From the NCBI GenBank assembly GCA_910587735.1, contig CAJUNT010000011.1, positions 1 to 64,000 on the forward strand: 64,000 nt of DNA, in the 5' to 3' direction. A program made the position numbers and the translations under genes. Under the pieces are notes generated by a model. The model ran no database searches, was not told where the DNA came from, and worked only from the letters and a program-made list of their open reading frames with translations. Source of the DNA: an uncultured Clostridia bacterium. GTDB taxonomy: Bacteria > Bacillota > Clostridia > Lachnospirales > Anaerotignaceae. Position 1 is the first letter of the stretch, and every line of letters begins with the position of its first letter. Positions 1-8,485 of this stretch are shown here, piece after piece.

Positions 1-1
1 G

Positions 2-256
2 AAACATCATAGGTATCCATCATTTGCTGATGATTGCAGTAATAATGTATTAGAATCTTTCAACAAAACTTTTAAGGCTTGGTACAAAACGAAAAAAGGA
101 TTTCATAGTTTTGATTCTGCTATGGATATGATTTCAAATTTTTTGTTTTATTATAATTTTATACACAGTCATTCTTCTTTATCAGACCAATCACCTGCTT
201 GTGTTGCAGGTGTTCTATATTCTCAGGAACAAGCGAATCATTGGTTTTTGTTTTAA
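2..256 (+). CDS. DDE-type transposase/integrase, C-terminal fragment
   Basis: An open frame enters from the left edge and runs 84 codons to TAA at 254-256. The peptide contains NNVLESFNKTFKAW near its start, then GFHSFDSAM, FYYNFIHSH and SPACVAG near its end. This is the usual tail of DDE-domain transposases of the IS6/IS240-like integrase type: the Glu of the NNxLESF stretch would be the last acidic residue of the DDE triad, followed by the YYN...H...SPA..AG segment. The Asp residues lie outside the window, so it cannot be judged intact or broken. No terminal inverted repeat could be defined downstream. The family-level call is uncertain; a transposase of some DDE type is fairly sure. Confidence 0.7.
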   Translation, partial: KHHRYPSFADDCSNNVLESFNKTFKAWYKTKKGFHSFDSAMDMISNFLFYYNFIHSHSSLSDQSPACVAGVLYSQEQANHWFLF

Positions 257-494
257 AAAATTTTTTCAGATATTCGCTTTTGTTTGTGTGCCTTTTTTTG
301 ACTGTATTTTTAAAAGTCTTTTCTGTATTTTTATTTTCATATTAAGTTAACAAAACCTATTTTTTTCATTACATAATATATTACAATTTTACTATAACAT
401 AATTGAAGTGTATTATTCAACAGAATTTGTAAAATATATAAAAAAATAATGATACTATTTAAAAATTTAGGTAATAAATTTTTTAAAAATGATA
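257..494. other. Intergenic region, no gene seen
   Basis: Very AT-rich spacer between the transposase tail and the pheS promoter. Neither strand has an open frame with a ribosome binding site. No convincing hairpin plus T-run follows the transposase stop, and the right end of the presumed insertion sequence is not recognisable. Confidence 0.6.
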
Positions 495-522
495 TTGACA
501 ACTGTTAAAAATATGATAAAAT
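495..522 (+). promoter_or_regulatory. Sigma-A-type promoter of the pheS T-box leader
   Basis: TTGACA at 495-500 and TAAAAT at 517-522, separated by 16 nt, directly upstream of the T-box leader. The expected start of transcription is near 529. Confidence 0.65.
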
Positions 523-544
523 AAATTCATTATAATATTATAAA

Positions 545-790
545 AGCTATGAAAGTGAAAAGTAAGCAATGCTGCTGCCTTAGAAAGAAAATGTCACCGG
601 CTGAAAGCATTTTTGGTGAAGCAGATTGCCCAAGTTCCCACTGGAGCTGATTTTTTGAACCATTAAAGTAGGAAAATCCGTTTGCTGTGCGTTATACAGT
701 GAAAAGTGCCTGTATGATTTTTATACAGGAATTTGGGTGGTACCACGGAACTAATAGCCTTCGTCCCTTTTTGGGAAGAAGGTTTTTTAT
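545..790 (+). promoter_or_regulatory. T-box leader, tRNA-Phe responsive
   Basis: The T-box core TGGGTGGTACCACG is at 734-747. A terminator hairpin follows: 759-767 pairs with 773-782, then a run of T at 783-788. Stem I can be read by hand. AGTG 554-557 pairs with CACT 639-642, and GCAATgCTGC 566-575 pairs with GCAGATTGC 621-629. The loop between these helices holds AGTA (561-564) on the 5' side and TTC (635-637) on the 3' side. TTC is a Phe codon, which fits the downstream pheST. Uncharged tRNA-Phe is expected to stabilise the antiterminator and allow read-through. Confidence 0.93.
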
Positions 791-816
791 TTTTGACAAA
801 GAGAGGAATTGAGAAC

Positions 817-1836
817 ATGAAACAAAAATTAAAAGAAATTCATGACAGAGCGATTGCCACATTAAAAGAAATTGGACAAATGAAAGAATTAGAAGAGGCA
901 AAAGTAAAACTGTTAGGTAAAAAAGGAGAATTAACAGCAGTATTAAAAGAAATGGGCAAACTTTCAAAAGAGGAAAGACCTGTAATAGGACAGCTTGCAA
1001 ATGAAGTACGTCAAGATATTGAGCAGAAATTAGAAGAAGCAAAAAAACGCCTTTTAGCTGCGGAACAGGAAATCAAATTGGCAGCAGAAACAATAGATGT
1101 TACTATGCCAGGAAGAAAATGCACTTGCGGACATAAGCACCCTATGAGTATTGTTATTGATGAAATTTCTGATATTTTTATTGGTATGGGATATGAAATT
1201 GCAGAAGGTCCAGATGTAGAGAAAGATTATTATAATTTTGAAGCGTTGAATATACCAAAAGACCACCCTGCAAAAGATGAACAAGATACATTTTATATTA
1301 ATGGTGATATATTGCTTAGAACACAAACCTCACCAGTACAAGTTAGAACAATGGAAAAAGGCAAATTACCTATTAGAGTTGTTTGCCCTGGAACAGTATA
1401 TCGTTCTGATGAAGTGGACGCAACACACTCCCCTGTATTCCATCAATTAGAAGGATTGGTAGTAGATAAAGGTATTACAATGGGAGATTTAAAAGGAGCA
1501 TTAGCTGTTTTTGCAAAAGAATTATTCGGTAAAGATGTTAAAGTACGTTTTAGACCTCACCATTTCCCATTTACAGAACCAAGTGCAGAAATGGACGTGT
1601 CTTGTTTTGCTTGTGGCGGAAAAGGTTGTCGTGTTTGTAAGGGAGAGGGTTATATAGAACTTTTGGGCTGTGGCATGGTACATCCAAAAGTATTAAAAAT
1701 GTCTGGCATTGACCCAGAAGAATACAGCGGTTTTGCATTTGGTATGGGATTGGAAAGAGTTGCAATGCAAAGATATGGTATTACAGATTTGAGATTATTG
1801 TTTGAAAATGATGTAAAATTTTTAAAACAATTTTAA
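817..1836 (+). CDS. pheS: Phenylalanine-tRNA ligase alpha subunit
   Basis: Catalytic subunit of the alpha2-beta2 cytoplasmic enzyme that charges tRNA-Phe. It is 339 aa, the normal family length. An N-terminal coiled coil (about residues 1-85) binds tRNA. The class II core follows, with VVCPGTVYRSDEVDATHSP (motif 2), RFRPHHFPFTEPSAEMDV and the GLERVAM motif 3 near the end. A Cys-rich segment, CFACGGKGCRVC, lies in the core. ATG 817 was chosen because GAGAGG lies just upstream; the open frame extends 28 codons further, but that part is the T-box leader. It is followed after 34 nt by pheT, in one transcript controlled by the T-box. Confidence 0.98.
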   Translation: MKQKLKEIHDRAIATLKEIGQMKELEEAKVKLLGKKGELTAVLKEMGKLSKEERPVIGQLANEVRQDIEQKLEEAKKRLLAAEQEIKLAAETIDVTMPGRKCTCGHKHPMSIVIDEISDIFIGMGYEIAEGPDVEKDYYNFEALNIPKDHPAKDEQDTFYINGDILLRTQTSPVQVRTMEKGKLPIRVVCPGTVYRSDEVDATHSPVFHQLEGLVVDKGITMGDLKGALAVFAKELFGKDVKVRFRPHHFPFTEPSAEMDVSCFACGGKGCRVCKGEGYIELLGCGMVHPKVLKMSGIDPEEYSGFAFGMGLERVAMQRYGITDLRLLFENDVKFLKQF

Positions 1837-1870
1837 TATAACTGGCAATAAAGAGAGGAGAGAATGAAAC

Positions 1871-4270
1871 ATGGATATACCTATGTCATGGTTGAAAGAA
1901 TATGCAAATGTGACAACAGATATCAAAAATTTTATAGAAGATATTACAATGACAGGCTCAAAAGTAGAGGGATATACTACTATGGGCGGTGATATTGAAA
2001 ATGTTGTAACAGGAAAAATTAAAAAAATAGTAAAACACCCAGATGCTGATAAATTGGTGATTACAACAGTAGATATCGGAAAATCAACAGATTTGACTAT
2101 TGTAACAGGTGCAACGAATTTAAAAGAGGGAGATTATGTACCAGTTGCATTGGATAATTCTAAATTAGCAGGTGGTGTGAAAATACATTCAGGCAATTTA
2201 AGAGGTGTTACATCAGAAGGTATGCTTTGCTCTATACAAGAGTTGGGATTTGATTTACATGATTTTCCAGAGGCGTGCGAAAATGGTATATATGTTTTCC
2301 CAGAGGCTGTGGAATTGGGTAAAAATGTAGTAGATGTATTGGATTTAAAAGATGATGTAGTAGAATTTGAAATTACATCAAATAGACCAGACTGCTTTAG
2401 TGTATTAGGTATTGCAAGAGAAGCAGCAGCAACTTATCAAATTCCTTTTCAATATCCAGAAATTACAGTACAGGAAAAAGCAGGAGAAAACGCATCTGAT
2501 TATATTTCAGTAGAAATTAAAAATCCAGAGCTTTGCCCAAGATATGCCGCAAGAGTAGTAAAAAATGTAAAAATTGAGCCATCTCCAAGATGGTTAAGAA
2601 AAAAACTCAGAGCAGCAGGCATCAGACCTATCAATAATATTGTAGATATTACAAATTATGTTATGATTGAAATGGGACAGCCAATGCACGCATTTGATAT
2701 AGATTGTATTGCAGAAAGAAAAATTATTGTACGTAATGCTAAAGATGGTGAACAGATTACAACATTGGACGGCAATGTAAGAAATTTGGACAGCTCTATG
2801 CTTGTGATTTCTGACCCTCAAAAAGCAGTTGCGATTGCAGGTGTTATGGGTGGTGAAAATTCAAAAATTAGTGAAAATGCAGAAGCAATATTATTTGAAT
2901 CTGCAACATTCCATGGCTCTAATATTAGAGTTACAGCAAAGAAATTAGGATTGAGAACAGACGCATCTAGTAAATATGAAAAAGGTCTTGACCCTAATAT
3001 GGCATGGGACGCAGTAAACAGAGCAGCACAGTTAGTAGAAATGCTTGGCGCAGGCGAAGTTGTTAAAGGCGTTGTAGATTGCTACCCTAACAAAAGAGAA
3101 AAATGGACGTTAAATTATTCTCCAGAAAAAATCAATCAACTTCTTGGAACAGATATTTCAGAAGAACAAATGCAAACAATATTTGAACATATTGGATTAG
3201 AAGTAAATAGACAAAATCATAGTGTAACTGTTCCTACATTCCGCCCAGATTTGGAAGCACAAGCAGATTTAGCAGAAGAAGTGGCAAGATTTTATGGTTA
3301 TGATAAAATTGAGCCAACATTAGCAGCAGGTACACCAACAGTAGGAAAAAGAAATAGGGGTCAAATTATTACTGCTATTGTAAAACAAAATATGGTGTCA
3401 AGTGGTCTTTGTGAGGCTATGACATTCAGCTTTGAAAGTCCTAAAGTGTTTGATAAATTGAATATTGCTACTGATAGTTATTTAAGAAAAACCGTAACAA
3501 TATCAAATCCTTTGGGTGAAGATTACAGTATTATGAGAACAACTACATTAAATGGTATATTGAGTTCTCTTGCAACAAATTATAATAGAAGAAATGAATC
3601 AGCAGGATTGTTTGAAATTGGAAAGGTATATTTACCAAAAGCATTACCTATTACAGAATTACCAGATGAAATTAGTACATTAACAATCGGTATGTATGGT
3701 AAAATAGATTTTTATGACATAAAGGGAATTGTAGAAAGATTGTTTGAAGTATTGGGTATGAGTGATAAAGTAGATTATATTACAGAAAAAAATATTACTT
3801 GGATGCACCCTACTAGAACAGCCTCTATTTGCATCAATGATAAACAATTTGGATATGTGGGAGAACTACACCCACAAATTGCAACAAATTATGGTATTGG
3901 TACAAAAGTGTATTTATCTGTTATAGATATGCCAGCATTGATAGAATATGCTGACCTTGTAAAAGAATATCAGCCTTTGCCTAAATTCCCATCTGTAACA
4001 AGAGATATTGCTATGGTAGTAAAGGAAACTGTTACAGTAAAAGAAATTGAAAAAGTAATTCAAAAACACGCAGGACAATATTTAGAAAGTATTACACTTT
4101 TTGATGTATATCAAGGAAAACAGATAGAAAAAGGTTTGAAATCTGTAGCATATTCTATTACATTTAGAGCAACAGATAAAACATTGGTTGACCAAGATGT
4201 GACAGAAGCAATGAAAGAAATTGTAGATAGTTTATCAAATGAATTGCAGGCACAATTAAGAGATAAATAA
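1871..4270 (+). CDS. pheT: Phenylalanine-tRNA ligase beta subunit
   Basis: Partner of PheS in the phenylalanyl-tRNA synthetase tetramer; it carries the editing site and tRNA-binding parts. It is 799 aa, full length. Order seen: N-terminal segment, an OB-fold tRNA-binding domain (about residues 40-150, with GKIKKIVKHPDADKL), the B3/B4 editing region (about 205-395, with PRYAARVVKNVKIEPSP and GVMGGENSKI), B5 (about 400-475), the inactive class II-like core, and a C-terminal FDX-ACB anticodon-binding domain beginning near PLPKFPSVTRDIAMVV. The ATG is preceded by GAGAGGAGAG. It ends just before a bidirectional terminator shared with queA. Confidence 0.98.
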   Translation: MDIPMSWLKEYANVTTDIKNFIEDITMTGSKVEGYTTMGGDIENVVTGKIKKIVKHPDADKLVITTVDIGKSTDLTIVTGATNLKEGDYVPVALDNSKLAGGVKIHSGNLRGVTSEGMLCSIQELGFDLHDFPEACENGIYVFPEAVELGKNVVDVLDLKDDVVEFEITSNRPDCFSVLGIAREAAATYQIPFQYPEITVQEKAGENASDYISVEIKNPELCPRYAARVVKNVKIEPSPRWLRKKLRAAGIRPINNIVDITNYVMIEMGQPMHAFDIDCIAERKIIVRNAKDGEQITTLDGNVRNLDSSMLVISDPQKAVAIAGVMGGENSKISENAEAILFESATFHGSNIRVTAKKLGLRTDASSKYEKGLDPNMAWDAVNRAAQLVEMLGAGEVVKGVVDCYPNKREKWTLNYSPEKINQLLGTDISEEQMQTIFEHIGLEVNRQNHSVTVPTFRPDLEAQADLAEEVARFYGYDKIEPTLAAGTPTVGKRNRGQIITAIVKQNMVSSGLCEAMTFSFESPKVFDKLNIATDSYLRKTVTISNPLGEDYSIMRTTTLNGILSSLATNYNRRNESAGLFEIGKVYLPKALPITELPDEISTLTIGMYGKIDFYDIKGIVERLFEVLGMSDKVDYITEKNITWMHPTRTASICINDKQFGYVGELHPQIATNYGIGTKVYLSVIDMPALIEYADLVKEYQPLPKFPSVTRDIAMVVKETVTVKEIEKVIQKHAGQYLESITLFDVYQGKQIEKGLKSVAYSITFRATDKTLVDQDVTEAMKEIVDSLSNELQAQLRDK

Positions 4271-4284
4271 TAAATGTAAAAAAT

Positions 4285-4312
4285 AAAAGGTACTTTTTAT
4301 GAAGTACCTTTT
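4285..4312. terminator. Bidirectional terminator between pheT and queA
   Basis: AAAAGGTACTT (4285-4295) and AAGTACCTTTT (4302-4312) form an 11-bp hairpin with a 6-nt loop. T-rich flanks on both strands serve the converging pheST and queA transcripts. Confidence 0.8.
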
Positions 4313-4320
4313 ACTTTTTA

Positions 4321-5346
4321 TTATATAATCAGCATAGCATCTCCAAAACTAAAAAAGCGATATTTTTGTTGCACAGCAATGTCATAGGCATGAAGTACAT
4401 TTTGTTTGCCTGCAAGTGCAGAAACAAGCATAATTAATGTGGATTCTGGCAAATGGAAATTTGTTATTAAACAGTCTACTGTTTTAAAGTGATATCCAGG
4501 ATATATAAATATATTTGTCCAGCCATTGCTTGCTTTCACAAATCCATTTTCGTCTGCTATGGATTCTAATGTTCTTGTACTTGTTGTACCAACTGCTATA
4601 ATTCTACCCCCTGATTTTTTCGTCTGATTTATGATTTCTGCTTGTTCCTGTTCTATAATATAGTATTCTGAATGCATTTTATGGTCTAATATATTTTCTT
4701 CTTTTACAGGACGAAAAGTACCTAAACCAACATGAAGTGTTAAATGAGCAATAGAAATACCTTTTTGCTGTATTTCATTTAAAAGTTCTGGTGTAAAATG
4801 TAATCCTGCTGTGGGTGCAGCCGCAGAGCCTTGTTGTTTTGCGTAAACTGTTTGATATCTGTTTTTATCTTCTAAGCGTTGTGTAATATAAGGAGGGAGA
4901 GGCATTTCTCCCAATTCGTCCAGTATTTCTTCAAAAACTCCATCATAATGAAATTTTACAATACGGTTTCCACCTTCTATAATTTCAAGTATTTCCGCCT
5001 CTAATTTTCCATTACCAAATATAATTTTATCACCAGGTTTTGCTTTTTTCCCTGGTTTTACTAATGTTTCCCATGTATTGATGTCTTTTCTTGTTAAAAG
5101 TAATAATTCTACTTTTGCACCAGTGTCTTTTTTTTCTCCTATTAGTCGTGCAGGCAGCACTTTTGTATCATTTATAACAATACAATCCCCCTTTTTTAAA
5201 TATTGCAGTATATCTCGAAATGTTTTATGTTCTATATCGCCAGTTTGTTTATTTAATACAAGTAAACGAGAGCAATCTCTATTTTTTAAAGGATGTTGTG
5301 CAATTAATTCCTGAGGTAATTCAAAATAAAAGTCTTGTTTTTTCAT
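4321..5346 (-). CDS. queA: tRNA preQ1(34) S-adenosylmethionine ribosyltransferase-isomerase
   Basis: Makes epoxyqueuosine at the wobble position of tRNAs by transferring the ribosyl part of SAM to preQ1-modified tRNA. It is 341 aa, the family length. Hallmarks in order: FYFELPQELIAQHPL at the N-terminus, RDCSRLLVLN, GDCIVINDTKVLPARL, PTAGLHFTPELL, HVGLGTFRPV, AVGTTSTRTLES, and NFHLPESTLIMLVSAL near the end. AGGAGAACAACT precedes the ATG. No other queuosine gene lies nearby; it stands alone on the minus strand, with a terminator on each side. Confidence 0.97.
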   Translation of the reverse strand: MKKQDFYFELPQELIAQHPLKNRDCSRLLVLNKQTGDIEHKTFRDILQYLKKGDCIVINDTKVLPARLIGEKKDTGAKVELLLLTRKDINTWETLVKPGKKAKPGDKIIFGNGKLEAEILEIIEGGNRIVKFHYDGVFEEILDELGEMPLPPYITQRLEDKNRYQTVYAKQQGSAAAPTAGLHFTPELLNEIQQKGISIAHLTLHVGLGTFRPVKEENILDHKMHSEYYIIEQEQAEIINQTKKSGGRIIAVGTTSTRTLESIADENGFVKASNGWTNIFIYPGYHFKTVDCLITNFHLPESTLIMLVSALAGKQNVLHAYDIAVQQKYRFFSFGDAMLII

Positions 5347-5407
5347 AGTTGTTCTCCTGTTATTGTTTTTATTGTAATAAAAATTTTATACTACTTTTTA
5401 AAAATGG

Positions 5408-5437
5408 CAAATTCCCTAGAATTTTCTAGGGAATTTT
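5408..5437. terminator. Hairpin downstream of the SpoIID-family gene
   Basis: AATTCCCTAGAA (5410-5421) pairs with TTCTAGGGAATT (5424-5435), a near-perfect palindrome in the 144-nt gap between the spoIID-like stop and the queA start. Read on the minus strand it is followed only by a short T stretch, so terminator function is likely but not certain. Confidence 0.55.
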
Positions 5438-5490
5438 ATAATGTAATTTATAAAATATTGACAAGTGTAATTATGAAAAAGAGTTTGTTA

Positions 5491-7113
5491 TTATTCTATT
5501 GTAACATCAGTATAGTAATGATACAATATACTTAAAAAATCACTGCCTTGTAAAGCAAGCCCTTGTGCTCCTTTTTGACTTAAACCAGCACCATGACCAT
5601 TTCCCTTTCCTTCTATTACAAAAACACCTGTACCATTATTTGTACTGACAGCACCAGATGAAGCACCTGTAACAGTGACATTTCTTTGCATTACAGCACT
5701 TGTTACATTGTTTGATACATTAGTTGGTGTAGTGTTATATGTTTCTAGTTCTGGGAAAAGTAATGAATCACTACCAATTACATAATTATCTGCTATGGAT
5801 TCTTCTGGGCTATTTGTAACATTTGCAGCATCAGAAACATCTGATAATTGTCTTGTATTCATGCTGACAGTTGTTTTAGGGCCTCCACCTTTTCCATTTA
5901 TTGTAAACATTTTACTTGGAAAACTACCATTTAAAGAAGAAAAATAAGTGCGTACTTGGTCACGTGTTAATACTTTTGTACCTTTTGTACCTACTAATTT
6001 TAATTCTTGTATACGTCCTCCTAATGATACTTTAGAAATTACCATATCTGTAACTTGTCCAATATTATCACCTTTTGCACTTGCTAAATTAGTAAGCTGT
6101 GCAGCAGTAATTTTTTTTGTCCATGTATTGGTATCCACTTCATATACATCTGGAACTGCTTTTAAATAGGGAAGAGGTGCAGTCCATATATCTTCACTAT
6201 TTTCAGTATAACCTCCGCTACTAGCGAAAAATACAGCCTCTATGGGTTCTCCCTTATGATAAATAACTAATCCTTTTGTAGCATCTACTGCGGCATTTGT
6301 AGCAGGAAATTCTGCTGATTTTCCTTTGTATGATTGACAATGTGTACCATCGCAAAGGTCATACCCTTTATTTTCATGTACTTTCATATCCATTTTTTTA
6401 ATTGCGTATGTTCTTGCAGCAACAGCCTGTGCTTTTAGTGCTTCCTCTGCATAGCTAGGTGACATTTCAGAAGGTACAACACCATATAAATATTCTTCTA
6501 TAGAAACAGCATTTACTGGTATAATACTGCCACCATTCACACGTGTGGGCTGTATTTTACCTCTATATTCTTTGTTGTTTATCGTGATAACTCCAGTATC
6601 ATTATCTGCTGCACCAAATTGAGGTGTAATCATGTTTGTAATAAACATTGTTTTTCCTCCAGACTGCACAAGTATCATATTGGATACAGAAGAAACATTT
6701 TCAGCAGGCAAACCTGTTTTTTGTCTGACTTGTTCTCCTGTCATACCAGAAACATATATTTGCCATTTTCCTCCTCCTGTATATGCGGGAAGGGCATTAG
6801 CAATGGTAGCAGCATTTTGTTTTGCAGATTCATAATTGTCATAATATAAAGATACTGCACCATATGTACCACTACCTGCTGAAAATGTAAATCCTTTTTC
6901 AGACTTTATTGTTCCCCCACTAACATATGTTCCATTTTCTTCTGCGCCTACATTAATACTTTTGTTTGAAAGTGTGATTGCACTGCCTATATTTGACAAT
7001 CCAATATGTATTGTTTCTGGCACAGTGTAAGCAAATGCAGTGATATTCACTATACTACTGCATAACATTACTATTGCAGTCAATAGCATTATTTTTTTGC
7101 AAACTTTGTTCAT
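5491..7113 (-). CDS. SpoIID/LytB domain-containing secreted protein
   Basis: A secreted protein with the SpoIID peptidoglycan-hydrolase fold; SpoIID is a lytic transglycosylase acting with SpoIIP and SpoIIM in forespore engulfment. It is 540 aa, much longer than classical SpoIID (about 340). A signal peptide spans residues 1-28. An SPOR-like stretch (about 80-165) precedes the catalytic part. That part contains PVNAVSIEEYLYGVVPSEM with the expected catalytic Glu216, LKAQAVAARTYA, CDGTHCQSY (254-262, zinc-ligand type) and ASSGGYTENSEDIW. A low-complexity Thr/Asn/Ser-rich insert (about 408-495) separates this from the closing GHGAGLSQKGAQGLA (506-520). GAGGAGG precedes the ATG, and a palindrome lies just upstream. 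Whether it is the engulfment SpoIID or a paralogue cannot be decided from the sequence. Confidence 0.88.
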   Translation of the reverse strand: MNKVCKKIMLLTAIVMLCSSIVNITAFAYTVPETIHIGLSNIGSAITLSNKSINVGAEENGTYVSGGTIKSEKGFTFSAGSGTYGAVSLYYDNYESAKQNAATIANALPAYTGGGKWQIYVSGMTGEQVRQKTGLPAENVSSVSNMILVQSGGKTMFITNMITPQFGAADNDTGVITINNKEYRGKIQPTRVNGGSIIPVNAVSIEEYLYGVVPSEMSPSYAEEALKAQAVAARTYAIKKMDMKVHENKGYDLCDGTHCQSYKGKSAEFPATNAAVDATKGLVIYHKGEPIEAVFFASSGGYTENSEDIWTAPLPYLKAVPDVYEVDTNTWTKKITAAQLTNLASAKGDNIGQVTDMVISKVSLGGRIQELKLVGTKGTKVLTRDQVRTYFSSLNGSFPSKMFTINGKGGGPKTTVSMNTRQLSDVSDAANVTNSPEESIADNYVIGSDSLLFPELETYNTTPTNVSNNVTSAVMQRNVTVTGASSGAVSTNNGTGVFVIEGKGNGHGAGLSQKGAQGLALQGSDFLSILYHYYTDVTIE

Positions 7114-7133
7114 ATCCTTTTATTTCCTCCTCA

Positions 7134-7166
7134 TATTCTATAATTAACATGATTAATTATAGAATA
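7134..7166. repeat. Perfect palindrome upstream of the SpoIID-like gene
   Basis: Arms of 14 bp, TATTCTATAATTAA (7134-7147) and TTAATTATAGAATA (7153-7166), around the 5-nt centre CATGA. It begins about 20 bp upstream of the minus-strand ATG, so it lies in the 5' leader or promoter. It could be an operator or an RNA hairpin. Confidence 0.75.
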
Positions 7167-7241
7167 TTATGGAAAGAAAAACAAATTAAATTATTATGAC
7201 AACAAAATGAAAATTTTGTTAAATTAATACTAAAAAAATAG

Positions 7242-8051
7242 TTATGATTTTGATTGTATAGATATAGAGAAAATACATTCCGTTTCTAAATCAATTTTAG
7301 CTTCTATTGTATATTTTTGTTGTTTTGGTTGTATGTAGTTTTCAAATTCTTTTATATAGTTTTGCATATTTTGTTTTTTTAATGCTTGGAGCGATTGCTG
7401 TTTTGCTGGATTTTGGGGAATATCTGAAATATCTGCTGTAATATCCATATAAATAGTTTCTATTTTTCCAGTATTATCTTTCCCAGTTTGGTAAAATGCA
7501 ATATTTGATATAGATTTTTTGGGATATTGTGTTAAAAGCATTTGTTTTACAGCATTTGCAAACAAATTACAATGATACTCATTAAAAATATCTTTTTCTA
7601 AATTATAATATTCATAAACACAAGTAATATCTTTTATACTTTGAGAAGATTTATCATAATTGTATAATTCAGATTGTGTATAAGCAATAATTTTCCATTC
7701 ATTATTTTGTTTTTGAAAATCAATATAGTCCCATTTGATATAATATTCACCAGTACTATCTGTCATAATATAGCAAATTTCAGCGTTTGTATTTTCTGTT
7801 TTTATTGTATAGCTTTCTACCCAAGGACTAGACCAGCCTATTGATATATCGTTATCCCCTTGTTCTTTTTTAAATTTTTGTTTCATAGCATTAGACATCA
7901 TGTCGTATCTTTGTTGTCCGTTTCGCATTTGCCATGCTTCTGCCCATGTTTTTGCCATATCATAAATAGTTGTTTGTGCAAAAACAGGTATTATAAATAT
8001 ACAAAAACAAAACAGAACTATTAACATTGATTTGAAACATTTTTGTAGCAT
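7242..8051 (-). CDS. Secreted protein of unknown function
   Basis: 269 aa. A signal peptide is clear (LIVLFCFCIFIIPVFAQ, cleavage near residue 26). The mature part starts with YDMAKTWAEAWQMRNGQQRYDMMSNAM and continues with GWSSPWVESYTI and YYIKWDYIDFQKQNNEWKI. This resembles small NTF2-like or DUF4829-like extracellular domains that recur in Clostridia, but I cannot assign a family firmly. It ends in a Gln/Lys-rich segment and a last beta-rich stretch. AAAGGAGTG precedes the ATG. It is upstream of and codirectional with the SpoIID-like gene (128-nt gap), and both leaders carry the shared motif ATTAATCAT. Confidence 0.7.
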   Translation of the reverse strand: MLQKCFKSMLIVLFCFCIFIIPVFAQTTIYDMAKTWAEAWQMRNGQQRYDMMSNAMKQKFKKEQGDNDISIGWSSPWVESYTIKTENTNAEICYIMTDSTGEYYIKWDYIDFQKQNNEWKIIAYTQSELYNYDKSSQSIKDITCVYEYYNLEKDIFNEYHCNLFANAVKQMLLTQYPKKSISNIAFYQTGKDNTGKIETIYMDITADISDIPQNPAKQQSLQALKKQNMQNYIKEFENYIQPKQQKYTIEAKIDLETECIFSISIQSKS

Positions 8052-8079
8052 AATAAAACACTCCTTTTCAATAAGCTAA

Positions 8080-8097
8080 TATATGATTAATCATATA
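8080..8097. repeat. 18-bp perfect palindrome upstream of the secreted protein gene
   Basis: TATATGATTAATCATATA is self-complementary and lies 29 bp upstream of the minus-strand ATG at 8051. Its centre, ATGATTAAT, is also found in the palindrome at 7134-7166. Confidence 0.7.
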
Positions 8098-8127
8098 CTT
8101 TCTGTTTTTTGATGTCAACAAAAATAC

Positions 8128-8156
8128 TTGTCATATAAAAAACAATATATTATAAT
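8128..8156 (+). promoter_or_regulatory. Sigma-A promoter of the cobalt importer operon
   Basis: TTGTCA (8128-8133) and a consensus TATAAT (8151-8156) with 17-nt spacing, directly upstream of the cobalamin riboswitch. Confidence 0.75.
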
Positions 8157-8184
8157 AAAAACAATACTATAATAATTCAGCAAA

Positions 8185-8472
8185 TAGGTGCTTATTCTAT
8201 TTTTATAATTGTAGTTAACTATAAAAATAGAATTGGCTTAATAGGGAAATAAGTGAAAATCTTATACGGTCCCGCCGCTGTATTGACTGAGCTGTATTCA
8301 AATATACCACTGCATATTTTGCGGGAAGGGGAATATGAGCGATGATGTCAGAGTCAGAAGACCTGCCTTTTTGTGATGTGGGTAGTAGCAATTACGAGTG
8401 ATAATTGGCACAATTTATGGTATTTTTGCGCCTTTTTTTGCTTAGGTAGATGAGGGCGCTTTATTATTTTAT
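8185..8472 (+). promoter_or_regulatory. Cobalamin riboswitch with terminator-type expression platform
   Basis: The hallmark strings of the B12 aptamer are present in order: GGTGC near 8188, AATAGGGAA near 8241, CCGCCGCTGTA near 8273, GCGGGAAGG near 8320, and the B12 box AGTCAGAAGACCTGCC at 8352-8367. An AT-rich hairpin (8194-8207 with 8220-8233, 14 bp perfect) extends one peripheral helix. Downstream, GCGCCTT (8428-8434) can pair with AGGGCGC (8453-8459) ahead of a T-rich stretch (8460-8472), a plausible terminator. It precedes a cobalt importer, so vitamin B12 is expected to switch off cobalt uptake. Confidence 0.92.
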
Positions 8473-8485
8473 AAGGAGGGGAAAT

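Noticed and set aside
733..816. 28-codon in-frame extension upstream of pheS
   Set aside because: It is the T-box core and terminator; the ribosome binding site GAGAGG and normal PheS length point to ATG 817.
8450..8485. Upstream ATG for cbiQ at 8450
   Set aside because: It lies in the riboswitch terminator hairpin and has no ribosome binding site; AAGGAGGGG fits ATG 8486.
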